64,000 nucleotides of DNA, taken from contig JASKMD010000001.1 in assembly GCA_030144725.1 (NCBI GenBank), positions 418,533-482,532 on the forward strand. The letters are read 5' to 3'. This DNA comes from Haematococcus lacustris. Its lineage: Eukaryota > Chlorophyta > Chlorophyceae > Chlamydomonadales > Haematococcaceae. Within the stretch, counting starts at the first letter, position 1; every line of letters starts with the position of its first letter. The translations under genes were made by a program, and so were the position numbers. The notes under the pieces are model-generated. The model saw nothing but the letters and a program-made list of their open reading frames with translations, did no database searches and was not told where the DNA came from. Below, in pieces: positions 55,315 to 64,000 of this stretch.

Positions 55315-56184
55315 CTGCAGTTGTGCGAAATGGCGTCAGCTGTTTCTGCGTTGTGGGACTCGCTGGAGCTTATCTGGTTGTACGCTGGTTCCTAGCTCTG
55401 AAGCTGCGTACCTGATGCGAGGGCGACTGGCTGGGGCTGCGACGCTGACGCTGAGCGGCAGCAATGCCAGAACAACCGACACATGTCGGCCAACCCTCTC
55501 GACCGTGACATGCAGGATTGGATGCCCCTGCGCATACAGAGTTTGGGCAATTGGCCAACGCAACGCAGCAGCTGAATGCAGCTAGAATGTTACAATTGTA
55601 CCTCGCACCGCAACAAAATACAGCAGAATGCACAGGCGGATAGCAGCGCTTGCGCCGAAGAATGTGACATCGGCGCCATTGATTTCCTGTACGAGGTGCG
55701 TGACTTATAAAGAAGTAGTGGTTGGGAGGTAGGTTGGGAAAACCGGGACATGTCAGCAGCGCTGGACATTCACCGCTGTCTTGTTTAGCCGTACCACTGA
55801 GCGTACCGAGAAATACGACTCAAGCAAATAAAGCAAATAAAACAGTACAGTGATGAGGTTCTTCATTTTGGTGTAGCATGAGGGCTGTAGGGTTCAGGAC
55901 AACTTTGCACGAAGCTTGTTGACCGGGTCATGCCACTAGGACCGGTGCCGTCACCATGCATTTGGATAGTGCTGAACATTGTAGTGGGCTCTTGCGGTAA
56001 CCTCACATTGCTGTCCTAAGTGGTCTTGCGGTATGTTGGTGGTCACCTGTTTGTGCTCCTGGGTTAGGTGGCTGGTATACGACAGCCGCTCTCACTCTGG
56101 TCACACCCTGCGCCCTCCGCAACCCCACAATTAGAAACTGCAGCACCAGCATCAGCCGTGAGAACCTTCACCAGCCTTGAAGGA
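55315..56184. other. 5' region of the esterase and of the next plus-strand gene
   Basis: The two genes diverge here. 55336-55563 (minus) carries a possible signal-peptide exon for the esterase. From 55600 to 56060 no coding is seen, and this may hold both promoters. Confidence 0.35.
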
Positions 56185-57716
56185 ATGATGCACAGAGCAC
56201 GCACCTCTGCACGCACCTCGGCTCTCTGGACCGTGTCCGTGTTGGCCTTGGCGCTGCTGGCTTCTCCAAGGACAGCGCAGGCCCAGATCGACTGCAGGTG
56301 GATGCGGGCAAAGCTGTCACCTATCCCGGTAGTGTGTCTCGCGACACCGCAGGAGCGATGCCTGTCCTGTCTGCCGTCACGCACACCGCCGCGCACTGCT
56401 ACCGCACGAAATAGCCACGCCGCCCTGTCACCGGCCCTTTCACCAGTCAATGTCATGTGTTGCCTTCACCTTCTCCCTGCCAGCTGGGCAATCGCTTTGA
56501 ATTGGTCACCCATTACTTCCTACAATTGGCTTCTACCACACTGTCCTTGGCTGGACCCAACTGCACAGCCGTTGCTGCCCACCACCCTGTTCCTGTCACT
56601 CCTCTTTCTCTCACTCTGCTCATGTTCCATAAGTCCGCGTGCCAAGCCATCAGCAGGGTATCAGCTGGCTGAACAGCTGGTCCGGTGCCACACACCATGC
56701 CTGGCACTGCCACCCCTCCTGCTGCCTGCAGTACTCTCCCCTTCACCTCGTGCCTCATCAACCTGGGGTAGGTGCTCAGCCAAAGGTTGAGTCAGCAAGC
56801 TGCTGCATGCATCACGCAGAAACCAGGCATGAGACATAGGACCAGGGACAGGTACAGACGGGGTGTACAAAGGCAGGGGTCAGGCATGGGACGATGACCT
56901 GAGACCAGGGACAAGCGGGGTGAGGAGAGGCTGGATCAGGAAAGGCGACCTGTTGTAAACCAGTGTCTTTGCTTTGCTGAAGTTGGGAGTATTTTGAGGA
57001 GAAGGAGGAGGTGGTAGGGCCCAACTCAGGACCGCCATCCCTTGTGTCCACGCCTTGTCTCAGGAGGAGCTGGGTGACGGCAGCCCGCAGCAGCTGGTTG
57101 CCTTGTAGTGGTGCAGCGGGTCAACGACCAGCCCGTTTACACTGCACTGCACGGGGGGGGGGCAGGGTAGCTGGGTAGCTTCTTCTCTTGCTTATGGTGG
57201 GAGCAGGACGCGCCCCAGTCGGTAGCTCCTCCCTTAATGCACGCCGGTGATCACCAGCGTAGTCTTCTTCTTCTTCTTCTTCTTCTTCTTCTGCATTGCA
57301 CTGCACTGCATTGCACTGCACTGCACTGCACTGCACTGCATTGCACTGCACTGCACTGCACTGCACTGCACTGCACTGCACTGCACTGCACTGCACTGCA
57401 CTGCACTGCACTGCACTGCGCTGCGCTGCAGCAACTCCACTGTTCTGCACTGCACTCCAATGTTCTGCACTCCAATGTTCTGCACTGCAGCAACTTCAAT
57501 GCAGCAAGTCAGCAGCCCGACCTGTCCTCCTCACTTGGCCCCGTCACATGCCTGCCTGGCCTGCACTTTAGGGAGGTGCTGCCCTGCCGTTGCACTGCCG
57601 TACTGACCATATGGGTGAGACGCACTGGCTGTTGCTCTGTTGCCCTGCTGGTACTGAGTCGCAGGTGCATCTATGATGCCATAGGGGGCCAGTGCAGGAC
57701 CTTCTCCACCTCAGCG
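56185..57716 (+). CDS. Secreted protein, signal-peptide exon plus at least two more
   Basis: ATG at 56185 (or 56188) opens MMHRARTSARTSALWTVSVL then ALALLASPRTAQAQIDC, a textbook signal peptide with cleavage after AQA. Donor GTAGTG follows at 56329. After a CTGCCAG acceptor, an exon from 56484 in matching phase reads LGNRFELVTHYFLQLASTTL then SLAGPNCTAVAAHHPVPVTP. A later exon at 57665-57716 reads CIYDAIGGQCRTFSTSA before GTAAGT. The end of exon 2 and the gene's 3' end are not resolved. Exon-like pieces at 58804-58940 and 59675-59850 may belong to it. Family unknown; probably an extracellular glycoprotein. Confidence 0.45.
57206..57292 (+). mobile_element. SINE 3' tail copy
   Basis: CTCCTCCCTTAATGCACGCC then GGTGATCACCAGCGTAGTCT and a CTT run match 29380-29425 of the tRNA-derived SINE. 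The tRNA-like head is missing here. Confidence 0.6.
57297..57424. repeat. Pentanucleotide (CTGCA)n
   Basis: About 25 units of TGCACTGCAC/TGCATTGCAC. Same pentamer family as 6710-6842. ORFs on both strands (CTALHCTALHC, VQCSAVQCSA) are artefacts. Confidence 0.95.
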
Positions 57717-57915
57717 GTAAGTCGGAGTGGAGGGGAGAGAGTGGGGTTAAGAGTTTACACCTCAGCGGCAAGTACATTCTCGTAATGGAAAGGGATAGAG
57801 GTTATATCTCAGTGGCAGGTAAAACGTTTCAGTAGTGACTAGAAAATTTACGTATCTGTGGCAAGTGAAGGGAGTCCATCCCAGCGGTAAGGAGTTTGCA
57901 CGTCAGCGGTGTGAA
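57707..57915 (+). repeat. Degenerate tandem copies of a splice-donor-like motif
   Basis: ACCTCAGCGGTAAGT at the 57716 donor is echoed by ACCTCAGCGGCAAGT (57759), ATCTCAGTGGCAGGT (57806), ATCTGTGGCAAGT (57855), ATCCCAGCGGTAAGG (57878) and CGTCAGCGGTGTG (57901). Confidence 0.6.
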
Positions 57916-60634
57916 CTAGAATGAGGAAGGGGATAGAGGGTGTGAGGGTAGAGGGTTGGGGTTAGCACGGGGGCTAGGTGAAGGGCCAGCTATGGCTGTG
58001 CTTGTCGGGCTGACTGGAAGAGTGTGGCGCAAGTGTGCAAGTAAAGAGTCTTTACCTTCGCGATTAGAGGGTAGAGTAGAGTGGGGAGATTAGAGGGGAT
58101 TAGGGGGTTGAGTGGGGAGATAGAGTGAGGAAAGACGGAGTGGGGAGCTTAAAGGGTAGAGTGGGGAGGAAACAGTAGGTGGGAGATGAGGGGCCAGCTA
58201 TGGAAGTATAGCCACGCAGAGCAGGTCAACCCGGTGTCACTGCAACATGCCGCCCATTGGGTGTGGCTCAGGGCTGAAGTCGAGGGTTGCGCCGTGTTCT
58301 CTTCTTACTTCACCGATAGCCTACCGATAGCTTGTTCCGCCGGTCGTTTCTTGGGTTTCTGTCAGGTTGCGTCATGTTTGCACGCTGTGTGTGGTAAGGT
58401 TTCTTTTTGCAAAAGAGTGGTTGGAGTCAGGCAGCTTACTGTGCAGGTTCCAGTGCTAGTGGCTGGCTTGCCTCAGTGTGGGCCTGTAGGGCAGGTGCCA
58501 GAGCTGAACCCTGCACCCCTCCCTAACGCTAGCAGCCCTCACCTTCCCCCTACTTCTCTAAGATCTCTTTCTTCTAGGTTTTTCCCCTTCTCTTACCTCT
58601 CACCTCTGTTCCTGCTGGCATCCTGAGCCCTCACCCTGACCCTGACCCTGACCCTGGCCCCTGCACCCCTCCCTGATTATACCTCCATCTTGAGCCCCCC
58701 CACAAACACCGCCTGCACCCTGCCCCCACCTCCCCCTCTTCCCCCAGCCCTGCTGCGCCCCCCCACCCCCCATGGCTCACCTGCCCTGTGCCAACCGCAG
58801 CCAGTGGGACCCCGCACACCCACCTTCGTCCTGCCCCCCGGCTTCTTCCTCCCCCCAACCCAAGAGCCTGCCACCCCGGTGCCCGGCCCAGCCCCTGCCC
58901 CTGGGCCTGGAGGTCCCTATGCCACCATCCAGATTTCTGGTGTGTGTGCTGGCAGTGCGTGAGCAGGCGGTAGTCACACATATGACCACCCAACGTCACA
59001 CTAGCAGGCTGAGCATGCAAGCCTTGGCCCACGGGGCTCCATGTGGAGCTAGATTCGGGTGTTAGGGCATTATGCTGTGCATGGCAGGTTCTGGTGGAGG
59101 CGTGCCCCTCCCTTCCCTTCCTTTCCCTCTCCCTTCCCTCCCATAATCTCTCCCTTGCGCCTCGTTACAGCTACCCAGTATTTGCTTGGCTGCTCTGGCT
59201 CAGCTTTGCTGCTCCATGCTGGCTCAGTTCTAGTGCTCTTCATAGCTGCCTAGCTGGTAGTCAGGCTTAGGGGGCAAGGCTCCAGCCCCTCCAGCCAGTA
59301 GCTGTGATGGGAGGAGGGCAAGGTGTGGGTCGTGTGTGGAGGAACTGGCGCCCCTGGCCTCTGTGCCCTCCTCCCTGTCCTTTCCCTCTGGGCACCCCAC
59401 CCGCCCCCTCCCCACACACCTCACCCTCCTCTCCTCTCCCTCACCCTCCCGTACTCCCTCCCATACACTACGTACACTGCATGCTCTGTGCGGCTGTCAT
59501 GTTGGTGTATGGTTGCAGAGGTGCCGATCATACTAGCTCGCGGCTCACCACCACCACGCGGCTGACACCTCCCCTCCCCTCCCCTCCCACCCCCTCCCCT
59601 GACTCTGCCAGCCCCTTCCCTGCCTCCTGCCAGCCCCCTTCTCTGCCTCCTACCCCCCTCCCTTGTGCCGCAGCGGCAATGCCAGCTTTGGTGCAGGCAT
59701 GGGCAGGGGGTGCCCCACCGCGACCTCTCGCCCTCCTGCTTTCTGGGTTGTCGCAGACCAAGCAGTGGCAATCTTAGTCGGCCCGATGCTGCCAGCGCTC
59801 ACCCCTGGGCCTGACCGGCTGCCTCAACAACACACCCTGGGCTGTGGACCCTAATGCCACACCTCACCTCTGATCACTTCTCGTCCCTGCGGTGCTCCCT
59901 GATACCACCCATGTCACCAGGCCCTGCAGCCCGTCACCAGCGGCAGCACCAGCGGCAGTGGCAACAGCAGCAGCAGCCAGCAAACAGCAGCAGCCAGCGA
60001 ACAGCAGCAGCCAACTCACAGCAGCAGCATCCCTTAGCAGGCTGGGACAGGGTTTGCTGCCAGGCAGGGTGGCAATGAGCCAAGAGGGGGGCTGGCAGGC
60101 AGGTCAGCAGCTGGGAGGCAGCTAGGAGGTAGGCGGCACGTAGCTGGTAGGTAGTTGGCCGGCAGGCAGCTGGGCTGGTGACAACTGTGTGGCTAGATGG
60201 CTATTGCACACCTGTCCATGATGAACCACTCCTAGGCATGCACTGCCAGCATGCACTGCACCATGCTGTACTCTGCTTCCCATGCGCTGCGCGGTCAACT
60301 GAGACAAATGCTTATGCAAGGTGCCCCAAAGCGCAGTTGATACAATGCAGTATGTTGAATGTTGAGGATGTAAAATGATGGAGTGTTTGCCCAAGCCAGT
60401 TGCAGCACCTTGGCCCTCAACCTTGAGCCTTCATTGCAGTCGAACACACTAGTTGTGGACCACTACAAAACAGTGTTTTTTCTGTGTGGAGTTCCCATCG
60501 CATGGCATGCTCATGTCCTATACATGGCATACACATGGTCATGGTCGCCTACCACCTACAGCATTGCCTGACCACGAGGGCTATGACGTAGAGTTGGCAT
60601 GACAAAACATGCACTAATTGTAAGCTGATAACAG
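57916..60634. other. Exon-like pieces but no complete gene
   Basis: Plus-strand candidates: 58804-58940 (PVGPRTPTFVLPPGFFLPPT then PGPGGPYATIQISG) after an ACCGCAG acceptor, and 59675-59850 (GNASFGAGMGRGCPTATSRP, PAFWVVADQAVAILVGPMLP). 58050-58180 is a GGGTAGAGTGGGGAGATTAGA repeat. CAG/AGC repeats at 59940-60030. Confidence 0.35.
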
Positions 60635-60684
60635 CTCAAAGGGGGGGCTTGTCAAAGGGGGGGCTTGCTCAAAGGGGGGGCTGC
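60635..60684. repeat. Three tandem CAAAGGGGGGGCTTG units
   Basis: CTCAAAGGGGGGGCTTG occurs three times with small changes. The third unit overlaps the stop of the Fanzor-like ORF on the minus strand, so the array lies at its 3' end. Confidence 0.85.
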
Positions 60685-61274
60685 TGCTGCTGGGCTGTGG
60701 GTGGCTCGTCTCGCAGCCGCTTGTACCCAAGACCAGGGTACTCCTTGCCCTTGGCTGGCAGCTTCCCCTGCTCTGGCCACCAGCACAGCTCCAGTGGGCG
60801 CCACTTGCTCTCCCCAATGCGCTGCATGTTCAGCGCTGCATTGCAGTCCCTGTCCAGCCACCTGCCTGGCTGTGGTGCTGGCTTGGCTTTGGCAGCCTTG
60901 CCCTTGCCCTTTGTGGGCTCAGCTGCCGGCTCAGCCTTGGTGCGCTTGCTGCGCTTGGCTGGCAGGGGAGCGCTGGGCCCAGGCTCTGAGGCTGCTGGCA
61001 GTGTGGCTGCCTGGCTGCTGCGTGGGGACTGTGGGGGCTTGCGGGGGGCCACTACCGGGCACCACATCATGCCCCGCACTGGCAGGTCACGCTGCTGGCT
61101 CCAGGCTGGGCGCAGCAGGCGGTGTTGCACCTGCCCTGCTGGTGGCTTCCAGTCTGCAGGCCTGGTGGCCCTGCGTTTGTTCAGCTGCCTCTCACAGGGC
61201 TGCTGGCCATTCACTGCTGAGCTGACCCGGCTGGTGCGGTTGCACAAGCCGGTTGCAGCAGCACCCTCGGCCAC
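60669..61274 (-). pseudogene. Fanzor/TnpB-like nuclease, C-terminal half
   Basis: A 201-codon minus frame begins around NRTSRVSSAVNGQQPCERQL, continues RATRPADWKPPAGQVQHRLL, VRGMMWCPVVAPRKPP, a Lys/Pro/Ala spacer, then GRWLDRDCNAALNMQRIGES and LPAKGKEYPGLGYKRLRDEP. The RTS motif, VRG-x2-WC and DRD-x-NAA-x-N order is that of TnpB (IS200/IS605) and Fanzor proteins: last RuvC strand, zinc-ribbon region and final catalytic Asp. Only one ribbon Cys remains, and the N-terminus and the first RuvC carboxylates are absent, so this is a 5'-truncated or decayed copy. The start codon is not credible. Related pieces at 30860 and 53600 show a dispersed family. Functional Fanzors are RNA-guided DNA nucleases; this copy is unlikely to act. 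Confidence 0.65.
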
Positions 61275-61677
61275 TTGCTTCAGTCCTTACACACGCTGCC
61301 ATGCAGTTGTGTGCCGGTATGGAGGTGTGCACCACTGCCCAGATTGTCATCTGCCGGTAGTTCAGTCCCACTCCTGCCAACTGCCGACAGTTCGTCACAC
61401 TCCTTGCAGCTTCCGTTCTGGCTCACTGTTGCCGGCCCCAGCCATAGCTCGTGCCACGGGGCTAGCTGACAAAGCCCCGACGCGACATACTTACTTCTAT
61501 AACCGGGGATGTGCGATGCGGCGGCGTTTTGATTACCAGGGGAAGGTTTCCGGTCAGTTGTGACCGGCTGACTTCCACACACCGGTGGCACCCGGCTCTT
61601 CGATCAGGCGCAGTCGATCATTTAAAATCCACAGCTTGCAACAAAGCTCCCAAACAATAGTTGAATGCTGCCTGGCC

Positions 61678-63288
61678 TCAAGGCAGGAACAGCAGCGGGC
61701 AGGACACGAACTCCGCGAGTTGGTTGGCGTCCACCAGCTTGCTGTGCACCGTTTGGCTCGACACCACCACGCACTCCGCCCCCACCTCGTCCGCCACGTC
61801 TCCTGCAGCCAGCAGCGGGGAAACCGCGCACTCATGCCGGCGCACGCGCAGGCGCAAAGAGCTGGGAGAGCAGCACTGCTGCTGGACCCCACTTATCATC
61901 AGCTCCTGTTGCACACCGCATCGACAACAACTACGACGCTGCTTCCCATGCATCCCACCTTTCATCAACTGCTGCTGCTACTGCTGCTGCCTGCCCAGCA
62001 CCCTCCACCACGCTGCCTCACCACCTACAGGCGTTGTCCACTGATCATCTTCAGTGCCCACTCGCCGCCGCTGACCCCACACACATCTCCTCCCACATCA
62101 CTACCCACCAGTCTCTGCCCCTGTGCTAGGACCTGGGTGCTGCGTGCACTGCTACCATGGCTTGCGCCTCACCCACCACAGGCTTGCAGAAGTGCTGGCT
62201 GTTTGCATGCAAGCTCTGCTGGAGCCACACCTATGAGCACTCACCCACACCCATACCCCTACCCCCCACACACACCTATTAGCACGGAGGCAGGCTGTGT
62301 GGTTGCACGCTGCAGGATGTCGAAGTTGGAGCAGCCCTTGTCGTTGCAGTGCCACGTGATGCTCTGCAACTGCAGGCCACAGGGGCACACAGGGACAGGT
62401 CAGGAGGCAGGCAGGGAGCAGGGGAGGGCAGGCAGGGGGCAGGGGGGCAGGCCTTGGGTGGTAGGAGCCAGGGGCCAGGCCGAAGGCAGCAGGGGGGAGG
62501 GGCAAGGGCCAGGCCATAGGCGGCAGGGGGGAGGGACGAGGGCCAGGCGGCAGGGGGGGAGGGGCAAGGGCCAGGCCATAGGCGGCAGGGGGGGAGGGGC
62601 AGGGGGCACAGCACATTGCTACCACACCCTCATGCCTAGGACCTGCTCCTAGCCTCCTTCCCTCTACCCCTTCTTCACAGCACCACCCAGCCCCGGCCCC
62701 CATGAAGCCAGGACCTCAGCCGCTTTGCAAGACATCCAGCTGCAGCCAGGCCCCTGACCTGCCCTTGCAAACAGCCATTGCCCATGCCCCCGTGCCCCTG
62801 CCCCTGTGCCCCTGCCCCTGCCCCTGCCCCTGCCCCTGCCCCTGCCCCTGCCCCTGCCCCTGCCCCTGCCCCTGCCCCTGCCCCTGCCCCTGCCCCTGCC
62901 CCTGCCCCTGCCCCTGCCCCTGCCCCTGCCCCTGCCCCTGCCCCTGCCCCTGCCCCTGCCCCTGCCCCTGCCCCTGCCCCTGCCCCTGCCCCTGCCCCTG
63001 CCCCTGCCCCTGCCCCTGCCCCTGCCCCTGCCCCTGCCCCTGCCCCTGCCCCTGCCCCTGCCCCTGCCCCTGCCCCTGCCCCTGCCCCTGCCCCTGCCCC
63101 TGCCCCTGCCCCTGCCCCTGCCCCTGCCCCTGCCCCTGCCCCTGCCCCTGCCCCTGCCCCTGCCCCTGCCCCTGCCCCGCCCCCACCTGCACATCAGGCT
63201 GCGGTGTCTTTGTCCCCGTCTCCTCCACCACCAGGATGGTGACCTTCCCGCCTTCACGCGAGGCCAGGCTGGCGGCAGTGGCCACGGC
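61678..63288 (-). CDS. Universal-stress-protein-like gene (5' end beyond 63288)
   Basis: Minus-strand exons 63288-63187, 62369-62276 and 61802-61678 join with matching phases (107 codons with stop TGA at 61678-61680). They read AVATAASLASREGGKVTILV, VEETGTKTPQPDVQ, LQSITWHCNDKGCSNFDILQ, RATTQPASVLIG, DVADEVGAECVVVSSQTVHS and KLVDANQLAEFVSCPLLFLP. A first strand KVTILVVEE, a helix with ADEVGAECVVVSS, and a final CPLLFLP strand fit the universal stress protein (HUP) fold. The ATP-binding G-x2-G-x9-G-S/T motif is not evident. Intron 1 contains the (CCCCTG)n tract. No start codon was found: the first listed exon has an acceptor, so at least one more exon lies upstream. Confidence 0.6.
62809..63178. 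repeat. (CCCCTG)n, about 61 perfect copies
   Basis: A nearly pure hexanucleotide array of 370 bp, fully inside intron 1 of the USP-like gene. It starts right beside the 63187 donor. Translates as PCPC, LPLP, APAP or, on the other strand, GQGQ and RGRG. Confidence 0.95.
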
Positions 63289-63317
63289 CTGCACCAACAC
63301 ACAGACCACCAGGGGCT

Positions 63318-63350
63318 AGGGTTAGGGTTAGGCTAGGGTTAGGGTTACGT
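63318..63350 (+). repeat. Interstitial TTAGGG tract
   Basis: CTAGGGTTAGGGTTAGG then CTAGGGTTAGGGTTACG, five TTAGGG-like units just upstream of the USP-like exon at 63288. Confidence 0.8.
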
Positions 63351-64000
63351 CACGCCACCACCACACCACCACCAGGGGGACCTGTGGAGTTGAGGGGTGG
63401 GATCATGGATGTGTGAGAGAAGGGTTTGGGAGCAGGCTGGTCGATAGGGTAAGGGGTGGGCTGTTGGATGTATGATGAATGCATGGAGGTTAGGGTTTGG
63501 GAACAGGCTGACAGTTCAGTCGGTTGGCTGGTAGGTAGGCCAGCTACCTAACAGTGTCTGGACCCCTAGGGTCAGTCACAGGCCTGCATGGCCACACTGC
63601 TGACCTGCTGTTGCCCTGGCCCGCCTGCCGAAAGCCTACAACCCTTCTTGATACAAGCCGATCTGTTCCACTACTACTGCCTCTACTGCCACCACTGCAC
63701 TGCACTACTGCCAGCGAGTGTCATCATATGGCAGCAAGCCTAGCCCTGACTTGCCTGCTGCAGTGCATGTAATGCTGAGCACCGCTTTCCCTGTTTCCCA
63801 TGTTATCTCACTTTCATGCGAGGCAAGCCTGCTGCCACCCAACTCAAACCCAGCCCAGCCCAGCCAACAGCCGAGCCAGGCGAGCCTGCAGCCCTGCCAA
63901 GACAGTCCTCAGTGCAGGGCAGGGCAGGGCAGGGCAGCTCCAAGGGTTCGACCCACAATGCGACCCCACACTGGGATGAGCTCCAATGCTCAGACATGCC
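63351..64000. other. No supported gene
   Basis: May contain the 5' part of the USP-like gene (minus). The 63803-63997 minus frame is Leu/Gly-rich without other support. GGGCA run at 63915-63935. Confidence 0.35.

Noticed and set aside
57121..57785. ORFs of Cys/His/Ala or Val/Gln/Cys repeats
   Set aside because: Pentanucleotide repeat read in all frames.
60649..61563. Plus-strand ORF of 304 codons
   Set aside because: Antisense of the Fanzor-like fragment. The minus frame carries the conserved motifs.
62664..63336. Five overlapping ORFs of 150-210 codons (PCPC, LPLP, APAP, GQGQ, RGRG)
   Set aside because: Translation of a perfect hexanucleotide in every frame; the real exons flank it.

Overview
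This window looks like nuclear DNA of a chlamydomonadalean green alga. The genes have many short exons with GT-AG introns. The sequence is GC-rich and crowded with CAG/CTG triplets, G/C-rich minisatellites and Pro/Ala/Gln-rich coding. It holds hydroxyproline-rich extracellular proteins of the volvocine type, a TGTAA polyadenylation signal ahead of a retrotransposed poly(A), and degraded Fanzor/TnpB-like fragments. The Fanzor C-terminus (WLDRDCNAALNMQRIG) resembles a repeat I remember from Haematococcus lacustris assemblies. That genus is my best guess, from memory and not verified.

Four gene models are solid. (1) A complete LAMMER/CLK-type splicing kinase (34548-37559, +): 11 exons join in phase to 497 codons, and all kinase motifs are intact. 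(2) An Obg-family GTPase (43678-47644, +): 10 exons join in phase, G1-G5 are intact, and the Obg fold carries a large acidic/Arg insert. The C-terminus is encoded by telomere-like repeats. (3) A chromatin-type protein (18191-26197, +) with a Tudor-like domain at the N-terminus and an HSP20-like domain of plant ARID-protein type at the C-terminus, separated by about 6 kb of low-complexity sequence. (4) A SASA/GDSL-type carbohydrate esterase with a long Pro-rich N-terminal region (49675-55314, -). Its 3.1-kb intron holds a 1.8-kb minisatellite, a Fanzor scrap and a duplicated piece of its own first exon. A universal-stress-protein-like gene (61678-63288, -) has three consistent exons, and its intron contains about 61 copies of CCCCTG.

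Weaker gene evidence: a coiled-coil gene cut by the left edge (-), a secreted Hyp-rich gene or genes between 3.3 and 7.5 kb (-), an unrecognised Ser/Pro/Gln-rich gene at 10.8-13.3 kb (+), an Ala-repeat gene at 39.5-41.1 kb (+), a 460-codon ORF at 41.9-43.3 kb (+), a secreted-protein gene from 56.2 kb (+), and several isolated exon-like pieces.

Mobile DNA is abundant. It includes a 5'-truncated LINE with 3' UTR and poly(A) (8.24-9.78 kb), two related LINE 3' ends (27.2-27.6 and 48.0-49.0 kb, -), a tRNA-derived SINE (29.26 kb) with a second tail at 57.2 kb, three Fanzor/TnpB-like fragments (30.9, 53.6 and 60.7-61.3 kb), a gag-like ORF start found three times (38.3, 41.2, 43.3 kb), a hairpin element (38.4 kb), and other dispersed repeats. 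The rest is mostly minisatellite or low-complexity intergenic and intronic DNA. Nearly all long ORFs in those tracts are artefacts of stop-free repeats.
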